This document shows positions 28,270 through 36,912 of a DNA stretch of 64,000 nucleotides, piece after piece (within the stretch, counting starts at the first letter, position 1; each line of letters starts with the position of its first letter). The stretch comes from Methanoculleus sp. 7T (lineage in GTDB: Archaea; Halobacteriota; Methanomicrobia; Methanomicrobiales; Methanoculleaceae). The stretch is from positions 1,798,001 to 1,862,000 of the forward strand of contig NZ_JALPRP010000001.1 of assembly GCF_023195915.1 (NCBI RefSeq). Reading direction: 5' to 3'. Made by a program: the position numbers and the translations under genes. The notes beneath the pieces are model-generated. The model did not search any database. It was not told the DNA's origin and was given only the letters and a program-made list of their open reading frames with translations.

Positions 28270-28551
28270 TTATTCGGATTGCTTCTCGAAGAACAGCCTG
28301 CAGTGGCAGGACCCCTGCTCCTCGATCTCTTTCTTGTGGTAGAGGCAGGGGCAGATGATGATCCGGTCCTTTTCAGGATCCCCGCTCCGGAGCCTGCAGG
28401 GACAGTATGCCGCCCCGAACCGCTCTTTGTTCCGGGCGAGCCCGCGAAGGACGGCCGAGAGTTGCTTCTCGTCGACGTTCAGCACGTAGCCTTTCTCCTT
28501 TGCGTACTGTTTTGCCTTGGTACGCGCCTCTTCGATCCCATCTTCGGTCAT
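28270..28551 (-). CDS. Ferredoxin-thioredoxin reductase catalytic chain
   Basis: A 93-residue protein with the full catalytic pattern of FTR beta subunits: Cys50-Pro-Cys52, Cys67-Pro-Cys69 and Cys82-His-Cys84. These ligate a 4Fe-4S cluster beside the redox disulphide that reduces thioredoxin with electrons from ferredoxin. The variable FTR alpha subunit is not nearby, as is usual in archaea. It ends just after the ubiB-like gene on the other strand and starts 10 bases downstream of purQ. Confidence 0.93.
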   Translation of the reverse strand: MTEDGIEEARTKAKQYAKEKGYVLNVDEKQLSAVLRGLARNKERFGAAYCPCRLRSGDPEKDRIIICPCLYHKKEIEEQGSCHCRLFFEKQSE

Positions 28552-28561
28552 GACAGAGCTC

Positions 28562-29278
28562 CTACTGTTTGGGTTCCCGACGCCCGTGCTCTTCGATATA
28601 GGCGATCATCGAGTTAAAGATTTTGACCCCGTCCTCCGATCCGAGCGCGCGTTCGCTCGCCCGCTCGGGGTGCGGCATCATCGCGAGCACGTTTCCGGCC
28701 TCCGAGAGGACGCCGGTGATGTTCTCGGCCGACCCGTTCGGGTTGCTCTCCGGGGTCGTGTTGCCGTGCTCGTCGCAGAACCGGAACGCGACCTGCCCTT
28801 TACGGTTCAGCCGTGCGACCACATCGTCAGGAGCGACATACCGCCCCTCCTTGTGAGCGATCGGCACCCTGATCACCTCGCCCTCCCGGTAGAGCGATGT
28901 GAACGGCGACGTGGTGTTCTCGACGCGGAGGTAGACGTGCCGCGAGATGAACTTCGGGTAGGCGTTCAGCGTGAAGGTGCCCGGGACCAGTCCGGCCTCG
29001 GAACTTATCTGCGCGCCGTTGCAGATCCCAAGGACCAGTCCTCCTGCCTTCGCATGCCTGATGATATCGGCCATGATCGGGGTCCGGGCGGCGATGGCTC
29101 CGGCCCGGAGGTAGTCCCCGTACGAGAACCCGCCCGGGAGCACCACGGCGTCGTAGGGCCGGCGAAGGCCCTCCTTGTACCAGACAAGGTCCGTGTCGAC
29201 CCCGCAGACGTCGGCAAGAACGTGGTGGGTGTCCCGGTCGCAGTTGCTGCCGCCGAACTGTATCACAGCGAATCTCAT
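28562..29278 (-). CDS. purQ: FGAM synthase, glutaminase subunit
   Basis: A 238-residue glutamine amidotransferase that feeds ammonia to formylglycinamidine ribonucleotide synthase in purine synthesis. The N-terminus VIQFGGSNCDRD, the nucleophile Cys in LGICNGAQ and the final HPERASE region are diagnostic for PurQ. It follows purS by 3 bases. The purL subunit is not in this window. Confidence 0.96.
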   Translation of the reverse strand: MRFAVIQFGGSNCDRDTHHVLADVCGVDTDLVWYKEGLRRPYDAVVLPGGFSYGDYLRAGAIAARTPIMADIIRHAKAGGLVLGICNGAQISSEAGLVPGTFTLNAYPKFISRHVYLRVENTTSPFTSLYREGEVIRVPIAHKEGRYVAPDDVVARLNRKGQVAFRFCDEHGNTTPESNPNGSAENITGVLSEAGNVLAMMPHPERASERALGSEDGVKIFNSMIAYIEEHGRREPKQ

Positions 29279-29281
29279 ACC

Positions 29282-29524
29282 TTACTCGACCTCAATCGTG
29301 TAGCGGTGGATGACGGGGTTCGCGAGGAGCCGCTCGCACATCTGCCGGGCCGTCTCCCGTGCCGCCGCCGCGTCGTCTGCGTCGAGCGTGATCCGGAAGA
29401 GGCGCGCCGTGCTCAGGTCCTCGGTCGGGAACCCCAGGTTCGCAAGGGCGTGCCGGATGGCACGCGCTTCGGGGTTCAGCATTCCCTCTTTGAGGGCGAT
29501 GGTGATGGTTACGTCAAACTTCAT
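29282..29524 (-). CDS. purS: FGAM synthase subunit PurS
   Basis: An 80-residue PurS, the small dimeric subunit that bridges PurQ and PurL. The pattern FDVTITIALKEGMLNPEARAI, then the LANLGFPTEDLS segment, matches the family, and its length is usual. It overlaps the end of purC by 4 bases and is followed by purQ. Confidence 0.94.
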   Translation of the reverse strand: MKFDVTITIALKEGMLNPEARAIRHALANLGFPTEDLSTARLFRITLDADDAAAARETARQMCERLLANPVIHRYTIEVE

Positions 29525-30246
29525 GCAGTTCCTCCTTTGGCCGGAGAGAGTATTCGTTTCGCAACGCCGGCGTAGGTCTCCATGACATCTCCCTTGTTGA
29601 AACGGTAGACGTCCTTGTCGAGAGACGCCCCGGTCTCCTTATCCCAGAGCCGCATCGAGTCCATGCTGATCTCGTCGCCGACGACGATCTCGCCGTTGTA
29701 GCGGCCGAACTCGAGTTTGAAGTCGACCAGCGTGATGCCGCGCGCATCAAGGTACTCGGAGAGCACTTCGTTCACCGCGAGTGCCATGGCCTTGATCTCG
29801 TCGAGTTCCTCGGGCGTGGCAATCCCCAGAGCGTAGATCAGGTCGTCGTTCAGCATCGGGTCGTGGTGGGCGTCGCTCTTGTAATCGATGACGATCACCG
29901 GCGGATCGAGCGGTTCTCCTTCCCGGAACGGGTAGTTGCGCACGATGGACCCTGCCGCGACGTTCCTGACGATCACCTCAAGCGGGATCATCGTGAGGTT
30001 CCGCACCGCAATGACGGCGGGCTCGAGGCTTGCGAGGTAATGGGTCGCAATACCGCTCTCCTCCAGATACCTGAAGAAGAATGACGATACTTCCGCGTTA
30101 TATCTCCCCTTGCCGCCCAGGGTATCTTTCTTCCCGCCGTCGAACGCCGTGATGTCGTCCCGGAACTTCATGATATACACTTCCGGGTCGTCGGTGCGAT
30201 AGACGGACTTCGCCTTCCCTGCGTAGAGGAGGTCAACCTGTTTCAT
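29521..30246 (-). CDS. purC: SAICAR synthase
   Basis: A 241-residue phosphoribosylaminoimidazole-succinocarboxamide synthase. Diagnostic segments are LLYAGKAKSVY, FRDDITAFDG, EVIVRNVAAGS and LVDFKLEFG. ATG 30246 follows AGGAGAT and is the family start; the frame extends further upstream without support. Order purC-purS-purQ on the minus strand forms a compact purine operon, with 4-base and 3-base junctions. Confidence 0.96.
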   Translation of the reverse strand: MKQVDLLYAGKAKSVYRTDDPEVYIMKFRDDITAFDGGKKDTLGGKGRYNAEVSSFFFRYLEESGIATHYLASLEPAVIAVRNLTMIPLEVIVRNVAAGSIVRNYPFREGEPLDPPVIVIDYKSDAHHDPMLNDDLIYALGIATPEELDEIKAMALAVNEVLSEYLDARGITLVDFKLEFGRYNGEIVVGDEISMDSMRLWDKETGASLDKDVYRFNKGDVMETYAGVAKRILSPAKGGTA

Positions 30247-30289
30247 GGCCAAATCTCCTGATATGTGTTGATCGGGATTTATGATGAGG

Positions 30290-31285
30290 TTATGCACCCT
30301 CGCCCTGTTCGGATGCCGCGAGCCGATCTGCAAGCCGCCGGATCAGCGGCTCGAGAAGGGGAGAATACCAGCCTTTCTCGATGTACTGCGGGTAGATGCA
30401 GAGCCGCTCCCGCAGTTCGGCGTCTCCGGCCACCCGCCGGAGTTCCTCGATCTGCGGCCAAGGGCGCTCGGGGTTGACGTAGTCGATGGTGAGCGGGGAG
30501 ACCCCGCCGAGGTCGTCTACGCCGCACCCGACCAGATGAGCGGCATCCGCAAGGTTCGGCGGTATCTGCACCGCTACGTCTCTTGGGAGCACCTCCCGCG
30601 CGAGGGTTATCGTCGCGCAGAGTTCGCTCGTGCCGGGCCCCGGCGCGCCTTCCATCGGCGTCCCGGGTTTTGGGCAGAAGTTCTGCACGATCACTTCTTG
30701 AATGTGGCCGAACCGCCGGTGGAGGTCCCGGATGACCCGGAACGACTCCTCGCGGTCCTCCATCGTCTCGCCGATCCCGACCAAGATGCCGGTCGTGAAC
30801 GGTATCGAGAGTCTCCCGGCGTTCTCGATCATATCGATCCTGACGCTTGGGTCCTTTCCCGGAGATTCCCGGTGTGCGGGGATATCCGCGGTCGTCTCAA
30901 GCATCAGCCCCATGCTCGCGTTCACGGTTCGGAGCCGGTCGAGTTCCTCATAGGAGAGGATGCCGGCGTTGGTATGCGGCAGGAGCCCCCGTTCGATGGC
31001 CGCAAGAGAGAGGTCGTAGACATAGTCGAGGATGTCCGCATACCCGATCCGACCGAGCAGGGCGGAAAAACCCGGCACCGCGCCCGGACGCTCGCCGAAG
31101 GTGAAGAGCGCCTCAGTGCAGCCGAGATTTGCACCCTGTTCTATGGTGCGGAGCGCTTCGGCGGGAGGCATGATGCACCCCTCCCGTACCGGAGTCCAGA
31201 AACAGCAGTAGCCGCAACGGTTCGCGCAGACCGTCGTCAAAGGGAGGAACGCGTTCCTTGAGTAGGTGATCACGCGGCGGTGCAT
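30290..31285 (-). CDS. cofG: FO synthase subunit 1 (CofG)
   Basis: A 331-residue radical SAM enzyme that, with CofH, makes the deazaflavin chromophore FO of coenzyme F420. The cluster cysteines are Cys20, Cys24 and Cys27 (TVCANRCGYC). FGERPG, TNAGILS and QNFCPKPGTPM are typical CofG segments. The ATG at 31285 is chosen because it begins the conserved ITYSRNAFLPLT region. CofH is not in the window. It lies just upstream of the purine genes on the same strand, 43 bases from purC. Confidence 0.95.
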   Translation of the reverse strand: MHRRVITYSRNAFLPLTTVCANRCGYCCFWTPVREGCIMPPAEALRTIEQGANLGCTEALFTFGERPGAVPGFSALLGRIGYADILDYVYDLSLAAIERGLLPHTNAGILSYEELDRLRTVNASMGLMLETTADIPAHRESPGKDPSVRIDMIENAGRLSIPFTTGILVGIGETMEDREESFRVIRDLHRRFGHIQEVIVQNFCPKPGTPMEGAPGPGTSELCATITLAREVLPRDVAVQIPPNLADAAHLVGCGVDDLGGVSPLTIDYVNPERPWPQIEELRRVAGDAELRERLCIYPQYIEKGWYSPLLEPLIRRLADRLAASEQGEGA

Positions 31286-31574
31286 GGGTATATGTCGACA
31301 CCTCCCCACTTTGAACTTTCGGGGGAGGGTTTGTTGGCGGGCCTTGTTGAAACCCTCCCAGTTGGCTCTCGATAGTCGCACTCATGGGGCACTCCGGCAC
31401 ACGGCTCTCCACGGCTTTGTTGAAACCCATCTGTTGTTCGTTCCGGGGTCGCCATCCCGGGTAAAGCCCATCCCCCCGGTATAATACGCCCGGGCACTGT
31501 CTCCAGGGCGGTAGGGGTTACGGAGAGAGGTTCTTGGGTAGTGCCTCCGGGGGGGTCTCCCCCTCCCCGCGAGC
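31286..31574. other. Upstream region of cofG with a short direct repeat
   Basis: No gene is supported here. Two near-identical 16-base words, GGCCTTGTTGAAACCC at 31338-31353 and GGCTTTGTTGAAACCC at 31418-31433, are 80 bases apart. A possible promoter word GGTATAATACG occurs at about 31480-31490. The end merges into repeat A copy 2. Confidence 0.5.
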
Positions 31575-31757
31575 CGCCACCCCCATGGCGATAAACGCCC
31601 GGTGGCACAGCGGGCGTTCGAGCACCGAAGGTGCGCTGGCCACCACGGTCCAGTGTCCGGGGATGAACCTGAGGACAGAACGGAGGACAAGCCGGGTCCG
31701 GCACCACCCTCATCGGGGCGGGGAAAGACCTGTATAGGGGTTCAACTGAGCCCTTTG
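31575..31757. repeat. Dispersed repeat A, copy 2
   Basis: This block aligns with positions 20-249. The stem AACGCCCG (31594-31601) with CGGGCGTT (31611-31618) is identical to that in copy 1, while the loop differs. Next come GCACC-GAA-GGTGC and the long conserved tail containing GTCCAGTGTCCGGGGAT and CTGAGGACAGAAC. Compared with copy 1 it lacks a block of about 45 bases. It ends 52 bases before the cofC start. Confidence 0.7.
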
Positions 31758-31809
31758 GCGCACATCCGTAACGATGCCTTTTTGATGCTGTCCCGACAAC
31801 CGTTTCACA

Positions 31810-32457
31810 ATGTACTTTCACGCGCTCATCCCCTTTAAGCCCGTAAACCCCAAGACGCGCCTCTCCTGCATCCTCAGCCAGGAGGAGCGGGAGGCGTTCG
31901 CCCGAGCGATGCTTGAAGACGTGATCGCCTCGGTGCTGAAGTCAGGGTGCAGCGCCACTCTGCTCTGCACGCATCCCTTCAAACACGAGAACGCGCTCAT
32001 CGCCGTCAGGAAGGAATCGTTGAACGAAGCGATCAACTGGGCGCTCGGGCAGTTCCATTGCCCGGCGCTCATCATCATGGCCGACCTCCCTCTGGTGACC
32101 GCCGGGGATATCCAGCGGCTGATCCGCACCGAGAAGGATATGGCTATCGTGCCCGGCCGGGGCGGCGGGACGAACGTCATATTCCTGAAGAAGCCGCGGT
32201 GCTTCCATGCCGACTTCTACGGGGCAAGTTTCCTCGACCACCTGCGGGTCGCGGAAGAGTGCGGCTTCTCCGTCGAGGTGATCGACTCATTTCGGATGTC
32301 CACCGATATCGATGAGAAGGAGGACCTTGTTGAGATCCTCATTCACGGAAAAGGGAGAAAGAGCAGGGAATATCTGGAGCGTTCAGGGTTTACGCTTGCC
32401 ATCGACGAGAAGGGACGGGTCGGCGTGCAGCGCGACGCCCATGAAGAGGCACTCTGA
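31810..32457 (+). CDS. cofC: 2-phospho-L-lactate guanylyltransferase
   Basis: A 215-residue nucleotidyltransferase of the CofC family, which activates 2-phospholactate with GTP in F420 synthesis. Typical segments are LIPFKPVNPKTRLS, ADLPLVTAGDI and the diagnostic PGRGGGTNVIFL, with DIDEKEDL near the end. The last 75 bases overlap the 3' end of cofE on the other strand, so the two F420 genes converge and share sequence. Confidence 0.94.
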   Translation: MYFHALIPFKPVNPKTRLSCILSQEEREAFARAMLEDVIASVLKSGCSATLLCTHPFKHENALIAVRKESLNEAINWALGQFHCPALIIMADLPLVTAGDIQRLIRTEKDMAIVPGRGGGTNVIFLKKPRCFHADFYGASFLDHLRVAEECGFSVEVIDSFRMSTDIDEKEDLVEILIHGKGRKSREYLERSGFTLAIDEKGRVGVQRDAHEEAL

Positions 32458-33189
32458 AGCGTCGATGGTGGCGACCCCGGCGTAGTCGCCGACGGGAAGC
32501 CCGCTTCCCCGCACCACGACTGCGGGGACGCACTCGTTTGCCTCTCCCATCACCAGTTCGGCCGCCGACGCGATGCAGTCAGCCACCGCCCGCTTGGTGA
32601 CCTCAAGCTCGCGGCCGAATAGGTCCTCTTTTCCCCGCTCGTCAAGCACCGACGGGATGCCCGAGCACCCGATGGCGACCCCGCTACATCCAAGGCGCAT
32701 CGCGTGCGTCCGGGAGTCGGCGACGATGACGCCGACGTCCACCCCCGCCTGCTCCGCGATCCCGGTGCGTATCCGCGCGGCTGATGCGTCCGGGTCCGCC
32801 GGCAGGAGGACGACGGAGCCGGACGGTGCGTTGGAAGCGTCGATACCTGCGTTCGGAAGGAGCGTCCCGTTCTTCATGCAGAGCAGGAACCCGGGGATGC
32901 CCCCGACAACCCGGTCGCTCTCGCGGAGGATCACCTCGACGAGCCGGGGGTCCATCCGGTAGTCTTCGGCGAGCCGGAGCGCCTCGGCCGACGGCTCGAT
33001 ATCGGCCAGTCTCGTGACCCGGCCTTCGGCGGTGGCCACGGCCGACTCCGCGACGACCACGACGTCCCCGTCCCGGAGTTCCCGGCACTCCGAGCGCCCG
33101 GCGGCGGCGAGGATGTGGGCCGCCATATCGTCGCCGGTCCGGACCAAGGGGGTCGCGAGGCCGCAGACGGTGTACGATAGCGTCGTCAT
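32383..33189 (-). CDS. cofE: Coenzyme F420-0:L-glutamate ligase
   Basis: A 268-residue enzyme that adds glutamates to F420-0 with GTP. Family marks are VVVAESAVATAEGRV, VILRESDRVVGGIPGFLLC, the metal site VIVADSRTHAMRLGCSGVAIG split across residues about 155-175, and ELEVTKRAVADCIAS. Its ATG overlaps the stop of folP by 4 bases. Its 3' end overlaps cofC by 75 bases. Confidence 0.95.
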   Translation of the reverse strand: MTTLSYTVCGLATPLVRTGDDMAAHILAAAGRSECRELRDGDVVVVAESAVATAEGRVTRLADIEPSAEALRLAEDYRMDPRLVEVILRESDRVVGGIPGFLLCMKNGTLLPNAGIDASNAPSGSVVLLPADPDASAARIRTGIAEQAGVDVGVIVADSRTHAMRLGCSGVAIGCSGIPSVLDERGKEDLFGRELEVTKRAVADCIASAAELVMGEANECVPAVVVRGSGLPVGDYAGVATIDASECLFMGVALHADPSLLVDGKRKP

Positions 33190-33980
33190 ACTTGCCTCAT
33201 CTTCTCGTAGACCTTGAGCAGGTCGGCGGTTTCGGCGACGTCGTGGCTCCGCACGACGGCCGCCCCTTGCCCGACCAGACTCATGGTGAGCGCGAGCGTT
33301 CCCGCAAGCCGCTCTTCGGGCTCTTTTCCCAGAACATCGCCGATGAACGTCTTTCTGGAGATCGCGGCGAGCACCGGGCGGCCGAAGGCGGAGAACGACC
33401 TAAAGTTCCGGCAGAGCTCCCAGTCGTCTTCGTTCGTCCGCTCCGGAATCCATCTTCCGACCGCGGGGTCGAGGACGTACTCGTCGATCTCGAGCCGCGC
33501 ACACCGCGTCACGACCGCTTCGAGTGCGGCGAGGGTTGCGGCAAGGCCTACGGCGTCGCCCGGCTCCTTGAAACTTGCCATAACAAACGCCGGCAGCCCG
33601 GAATCGGCGACAGCCCGAGCGTAGCGCTCGTCGGCAAGGCCGGAGATGTCGTTCACGGCATGGATGTCGTGGCGGAGGCAGACCTCGAGCACCTCCGCAT
33701 ATCGGGTATCCACCGAGACGGTGATCCCGGTCCCGTCGAGTTCGGAGAGCGCCGCGTCCACCCGCTCCGCCTCCTCGGCGACGGTGATGGGCTGCGAGCC
33801 CGGGGCCGTGCTCCGCGCCCCGAGGTCGATCATATCGGCGCCCGCGTCTTGCATGGCAATGGCGCGGTCGTATATCCTTCCGGTCGGGGTGTAGGAGCCC
33901 CGGTAGAACGACTCGGGGCTGCAGTTGATGACGCCCATCAGGCGGACCGGAGCGTCGCCGCCGATCCGGAGACGGTTCAC
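33186..33980 (-). CDS. folP: Dihydropteroate synthase-like protein
   Basis: A protein of about 264 residues with a TIM-barrel dihydropteroate synthase pattern: [25 protein letters not shown] and [12 protein letters not shown]. In methanogens this family is tied to tetrahydromethanopterin synthesis. The start is uncertain: GTG 33980 overlaps the folD stop as GTGA, while ATG 34001 would add seven residues and overlap more. It is third of four overlapping genes, after glyA and folD and before cofE. Confidence 0.88.
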   Translation of the reverse strand: MNRLRIGGDAPVRLMGVINCSPESFYRGSYTPTGRIYDRAIAMQDAGADMIDLGARSTAPGSQPITVAEEAERVDAALSELDGTGITVSVDTRYAEVLEVCLRHDIHAVNDISGLADERYARAVADSGLPAFVMASFKEPGDAVGLAATLAALEAVVTRCARLEIDEYVLDPAVGRWIPERTNEDDWELCRNFRSFSAFGRPVLAAISRKTFIGDVLGKEPEERLAGTLALTMSLVGQGAAVVRSHDVAETADLLKVYEKMRQV

Positions 33981-34828
33981 CGTGCAGTGTTGTTGCAGCA
34001 TGTCCTCAACTTGGCCGCCTTGAAGGTGTTCTCCATCAGCGTTGCGATCGTCATGGGGCCGACGCCGCCCGGGACCGGGGTTATTGCTCCCGCCCGTTCT
34101 TTCACCGTCTCGAAGTCGACGTCGCCGCAGAGTTTGCCCTGCTCGTCGTAGTTGATGCCGACGTCGATGACCGTCGCTCCTTCCTTGACCATCTCCGGTT
34201 TGACAAACTTCAGTCTCCCAACCGCGCTGACAAGGATGTCGGCTCTCCTCATCTCGTCCTCGAGGTCTCGCGTCTTTGAGTGACAGATGGTGACGGTCGC
34301 ATCGGCGTTGAGGAGCAGGGCGGCCATGGGCCTGCCCACATCGATGCTCCGGCCGACGACGACCGCACGCTGTCCTCGAGTGGGGATCCCGTACTCCTCG
34401 AGGATCGTCATGATCCCCTGCGGAGTGCAGGGAGCGAAGACCGGGGTTCCGGAGAGAAGCCTTCCGAGGTTGTAGGGGTGGAACCCGTCCACATCCTTCC
34501 CGGGCGCGACCGCATCGATGACGCAGGTGGTGTCCACCTGGGACGGGAGCGGCAACTGGACCAGGATACCGTTGATGTCGGGGTCGTTGTTGAGGCGATT
34601 GACCGCCTCGAGCACCCGCTCCGTGGAGGCGTCCCCCGGGAGTTCGATGCCGATGGACCCGATCCCGATGCGCTCGCACGCCCGGTGCTTCATCCGGACG
34701 TAGAGTTTCGATGCGGGGTCGTCGCCCACGATGACGGTCGCGAGGCGCGGGTAGAGCCCGGACTCTTCTATCTTCTCCTTGAGGAGTTCAAGCCTCTTCT
34801 CCGAGACTTTTCTGCCGTCGAGTATCAT
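33977..34828 (-). CDS. folD: Methylene-THF dehydrogenase/cyclohydrolase
   Basis: A 283-residue FolD, a bifunctional enzyme interconverting methylene-, methenyl- and formyl-tetrahydrofolate with NADP. The active-site segment [14 protein letters not shown] has the catalytic Lys, and [25 protein letters not shown] and [18 protein letters not shown] are diagnostic. It overlaps glyA by four bases. Its presence indicates that the organism uses folate C1 units in addition to methanopterin. Confidence 0.96.
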   Translation of the reverse strand: MILDGRKVSEKRLELLKEKIEESGLYPRLATVIVGDDPASKLYVRMKHRACERIGIGSIGIELPGDASTERVLEAVNRLNNDPDINGILVQLPLPSQVDTTCVIDAVAPGKDVDGFHPYNLGRLLSGTPVFAPCTPQGIMTILEEYGIPTRGQRAVVVGRSIDVGRPMAALLLNADATVTICHSKTRDLEDEMRRADILVSAVGRLKFVKPEMVKEGATVIDVGINYDEQGKLCGDVDFETVKERAGAITPVPGGVGPMTIATLMENTFKAAKLRTCCNNTAR

Positions 34829-36096
34829 GCTACTTCAGGGTAGAGGGGATACTTGCTCGCCAGAGCAATAACCTCTTCTCTCACTTCGGTGATGGCCTTC
34901 TTCGAGGTCTTGTCTCTCGCGATATCCTTGATGACCCGGGCGATCCAGTGTCCGATCTGTTTCATCTCCTCTTCTTTCATACCGCGGGAGGTGACTGCCG
35001 GCGTGCCGATTCTAAGGCCGCTCGTCACGAAGGGGCTGAGCTGTTCGCGGGGGATGGTGTTCTTGTTCACGGTGATGCCCGCCTCGCCGAGCGCGACCTC
35101 GGCCGCAAGGCCGGTGAGGTGCTCGCTGTTCGTGGAGACGCCGGTCAGGTCGAGCAGGATGAGGTGGTTGTCGGTGCCGCCGGAGACGAGGTCGAGCCCC
35201 TCCTCACCGAGGACTTTGGCCATCGTGCGTGCGTTTTTGACGACCTGTCCGCAGTAGTCCTTGTATGAGGGGGTCAGCGCCTCCTTGAAGCAGACCGCCT
35301 TTGCGGCGATGGTGTGCATCAGGGGACCGCCCTGCATCCCTGGGAAGATGGACTTGTCGATGGCGGGGGCGTCCTCTTTGCTGCACATGATGGCGCCGCC
35401 GCGGGGGCCGCGCAGGGTCTTGTGGGTGGTCGTCGTCACGATATCGACGACGCCGACCGGGGAGTTGTGGTATCCGGTCGCGCAGAGCCCGGCGATGTGG
35501 GCGATGTCGGCCATGCACCGCGCACCGACGGTGTCTGCGACCTCCTGGAACGCCTTAAAATCGATCTCGCGCGGGTAGGCGCTTGCGCCGCAGACGATGA
35601 TCTGGGGCTTGACGATCTGCGCCATCTCCTCGATGGCTGCGTAGTCGAGCGTCTCCGTCTCGGGGTCGACGCCGTAGTGGAAGATGGAGTACCAGCGCCC
35701 GGTGATGTTGACCGGCGAGCCGTGGGAGAGGTGGCCGCCCTGGGTGAGGCTCTGGCTCATGATCCTGTCTTTGTAATTGAGGTAGGCGAAATATACCGCC
35801 TGGTTTGCCTGACTCCCCGAGTGCGGCTGGACGTTTGCGTGTTCCGCTCCGAAGAGTTTACACAGCCGGTCGCGCGCCAGGTTCTCCACGACGTCATGGA
35901 ACTCGCAACCCCCGTAGTAACGCTTGCCGGGATACCCCTCCGCGTACTTATTGGTCATTATAGAACCCATCGCCTCGAGAACTGCAATGCTTACGACGTT
36001 CTCGGAGGCAATCAATTCCAACCCATTGATCTGACGCAGACGCTCCTTCTCGATGAGACCTGCGACTTCTGGATCGAAGTTTGCCAGATTAGACAT
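34825..36096 (-). CDS. glyA: Serine hydroxymethyltransferase
   Basis: A 423-residue PLP enzyme that converts serine to glycine and passes the C1 unit to a pterin. Clear segments are [37 protein letters not shown] and the PLP lysine in [17 protein letters not shown] 36096 begins the family start ([15 protein letters not shown]); the upstream open frame is not supported. It leads the four-gene chain glyA-folD-folP-cofE. Confidence 0.96.
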   Translation of the reverse strand: MSNLANFDPEVAGLIEKERLRQINGLELIASENVVSIAVLEAMGSIMTNKYAEGYPGKRYYGGCEFHDVVENLARDRLCKLFGAEHANVQPHSGSQANQAVYFAYLNYKDRIMSQSLTQGGHLSHGSPVNITGRWYSIFHYGVDPETETLDYAAIEEMAQIVKPQIIVCGASAYPREIDFKAFQEVADTVGARCMADIAHIAGLCATGYHNSPVGVVDIVTTTTHKTLRGPRGGAIMCSKEDAPAIDKSIFPGMQGGPLMHTIAAKAVCFKEALTPSYKDYCGQVVKNARTMAKVLGEEGLDLVSGGTDNHLILLDLTGVSTNSEHLTGLAAEVALGEAGITVNKNTIPREQLSPFVTSGLRIGTPAVTSRGMKEEEMKQIGHWIARVIKDIARDKTSKKAITEVREEVIALASKYPLYPEVA

Positions 36097-36262
36097 GCAG
36101 AAAAAGGTTGCTCCGGTGAGGTAATATTCTTTCTTTTGCATGATTTGTGCAGGCCGCTTCCCTCTTCGCCGCACGCCGGATAAAATGTAATAATTCTTCT
36201 TTCGGGAAATCCATAGTAATATTATTACGTAATTATTATCAAGGATTAATTTGAGGGAGATA

Positions 36263-36895
36263 ATGGCGCAGAAGGATGCAAGGATACGATTTCTTGAGCG
36301 AGAACTTGCGGAACGCGAGAAGGAGATGGAGACTATGAAAGAGTACGATCAGCCGACGGCACCGCCGACGGTATCTGAGGCGGATGATGAGCGCCTGCGC
36401 GATCTGGAGCGGAAAGTGCGGGAGCTCGAAGCCCTGGTGAAGGGCCTGATGGAAGAGGTTCTGGATGTCAAGTCCATAACCATGAACCTCTCCAAGGGGT
36501 TGGAGGAGCGCAAAGTAAAGCCGGCAGCGGCTCCGGCGGAGAGGAAGGTCGGGTCCACGCTTCAGGCGGAGCCCCGCATCAGCGCCGAACCGCGCCCGGC
36601 GCGTGCCGCCGAGCCTCAGAGCCCTGCGCGCCCGGTGGTGCGGCAGTCGGCCAAGCCCGCTCCGGACGAGAGGGATATGGATCTCATCATGCAGAACGAC
36701 GGGACGTTGAAGCCTGAACCGAGAAAGTCCTCGGAGTACATCGTCGCCAGCACCAAGTTCGGGAACGCCCCGGCGAAGGGTCGGGGGAGAGGCGGCAAGT
36801 CGTCCGACCGGACGCTCTTCGTGGAGCAGAAGAAGCGTCAGGTCGACGATGTCATCCAGGCCGAAGAGGACGATACGCTCGACCTCGACAGATAG
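36263..36895 (+). CDS. Coiled-coil protein upstream of smc
   Basis: A 210-residue protein with no recognised family. Residues about 5-75 are strongly predicted coiled coil ([36 protein letters not shown]), followed by a Pro/Ala-rich linker and a conserved-looking tail with [13 protein letters not shown], a Gly/Arg patch, and an acidic end. GAGGGAGAT precedes the ATG. The stop is 17 bases before the smc start, so it is probably cotranscribed with smc and scpA. A role with condensin is inferred from position. Confidence 0.8.
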   Translation: MAQKDARIRFLERELAEREKEMETMKEYDQPTAPPTVSEADDERLRDLERKVRELEALVKGLMEEVLDVKSITMNLSKGLEERKVKPAAAPAERKVGSTLQAEPRISAEPRPARAAEPQSPARPVVRQSAKPAPDERDMDLIMQNDGTLKPEPRKSSEYIVASTKFGNAPAKGRGRGGKSSDRTLFVEQKKRQVDDVIQAEEDDTLDLDR

Positions 36896-36912
36896 CCTAG
36901 GGAGCTTGATCC

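Noticed and set aside
31338-31433. A CRISPR array suggested by GTTGAAAC
   Set aside because: Only two copies, 80 bases apart, with no third repeat and no cas genes.
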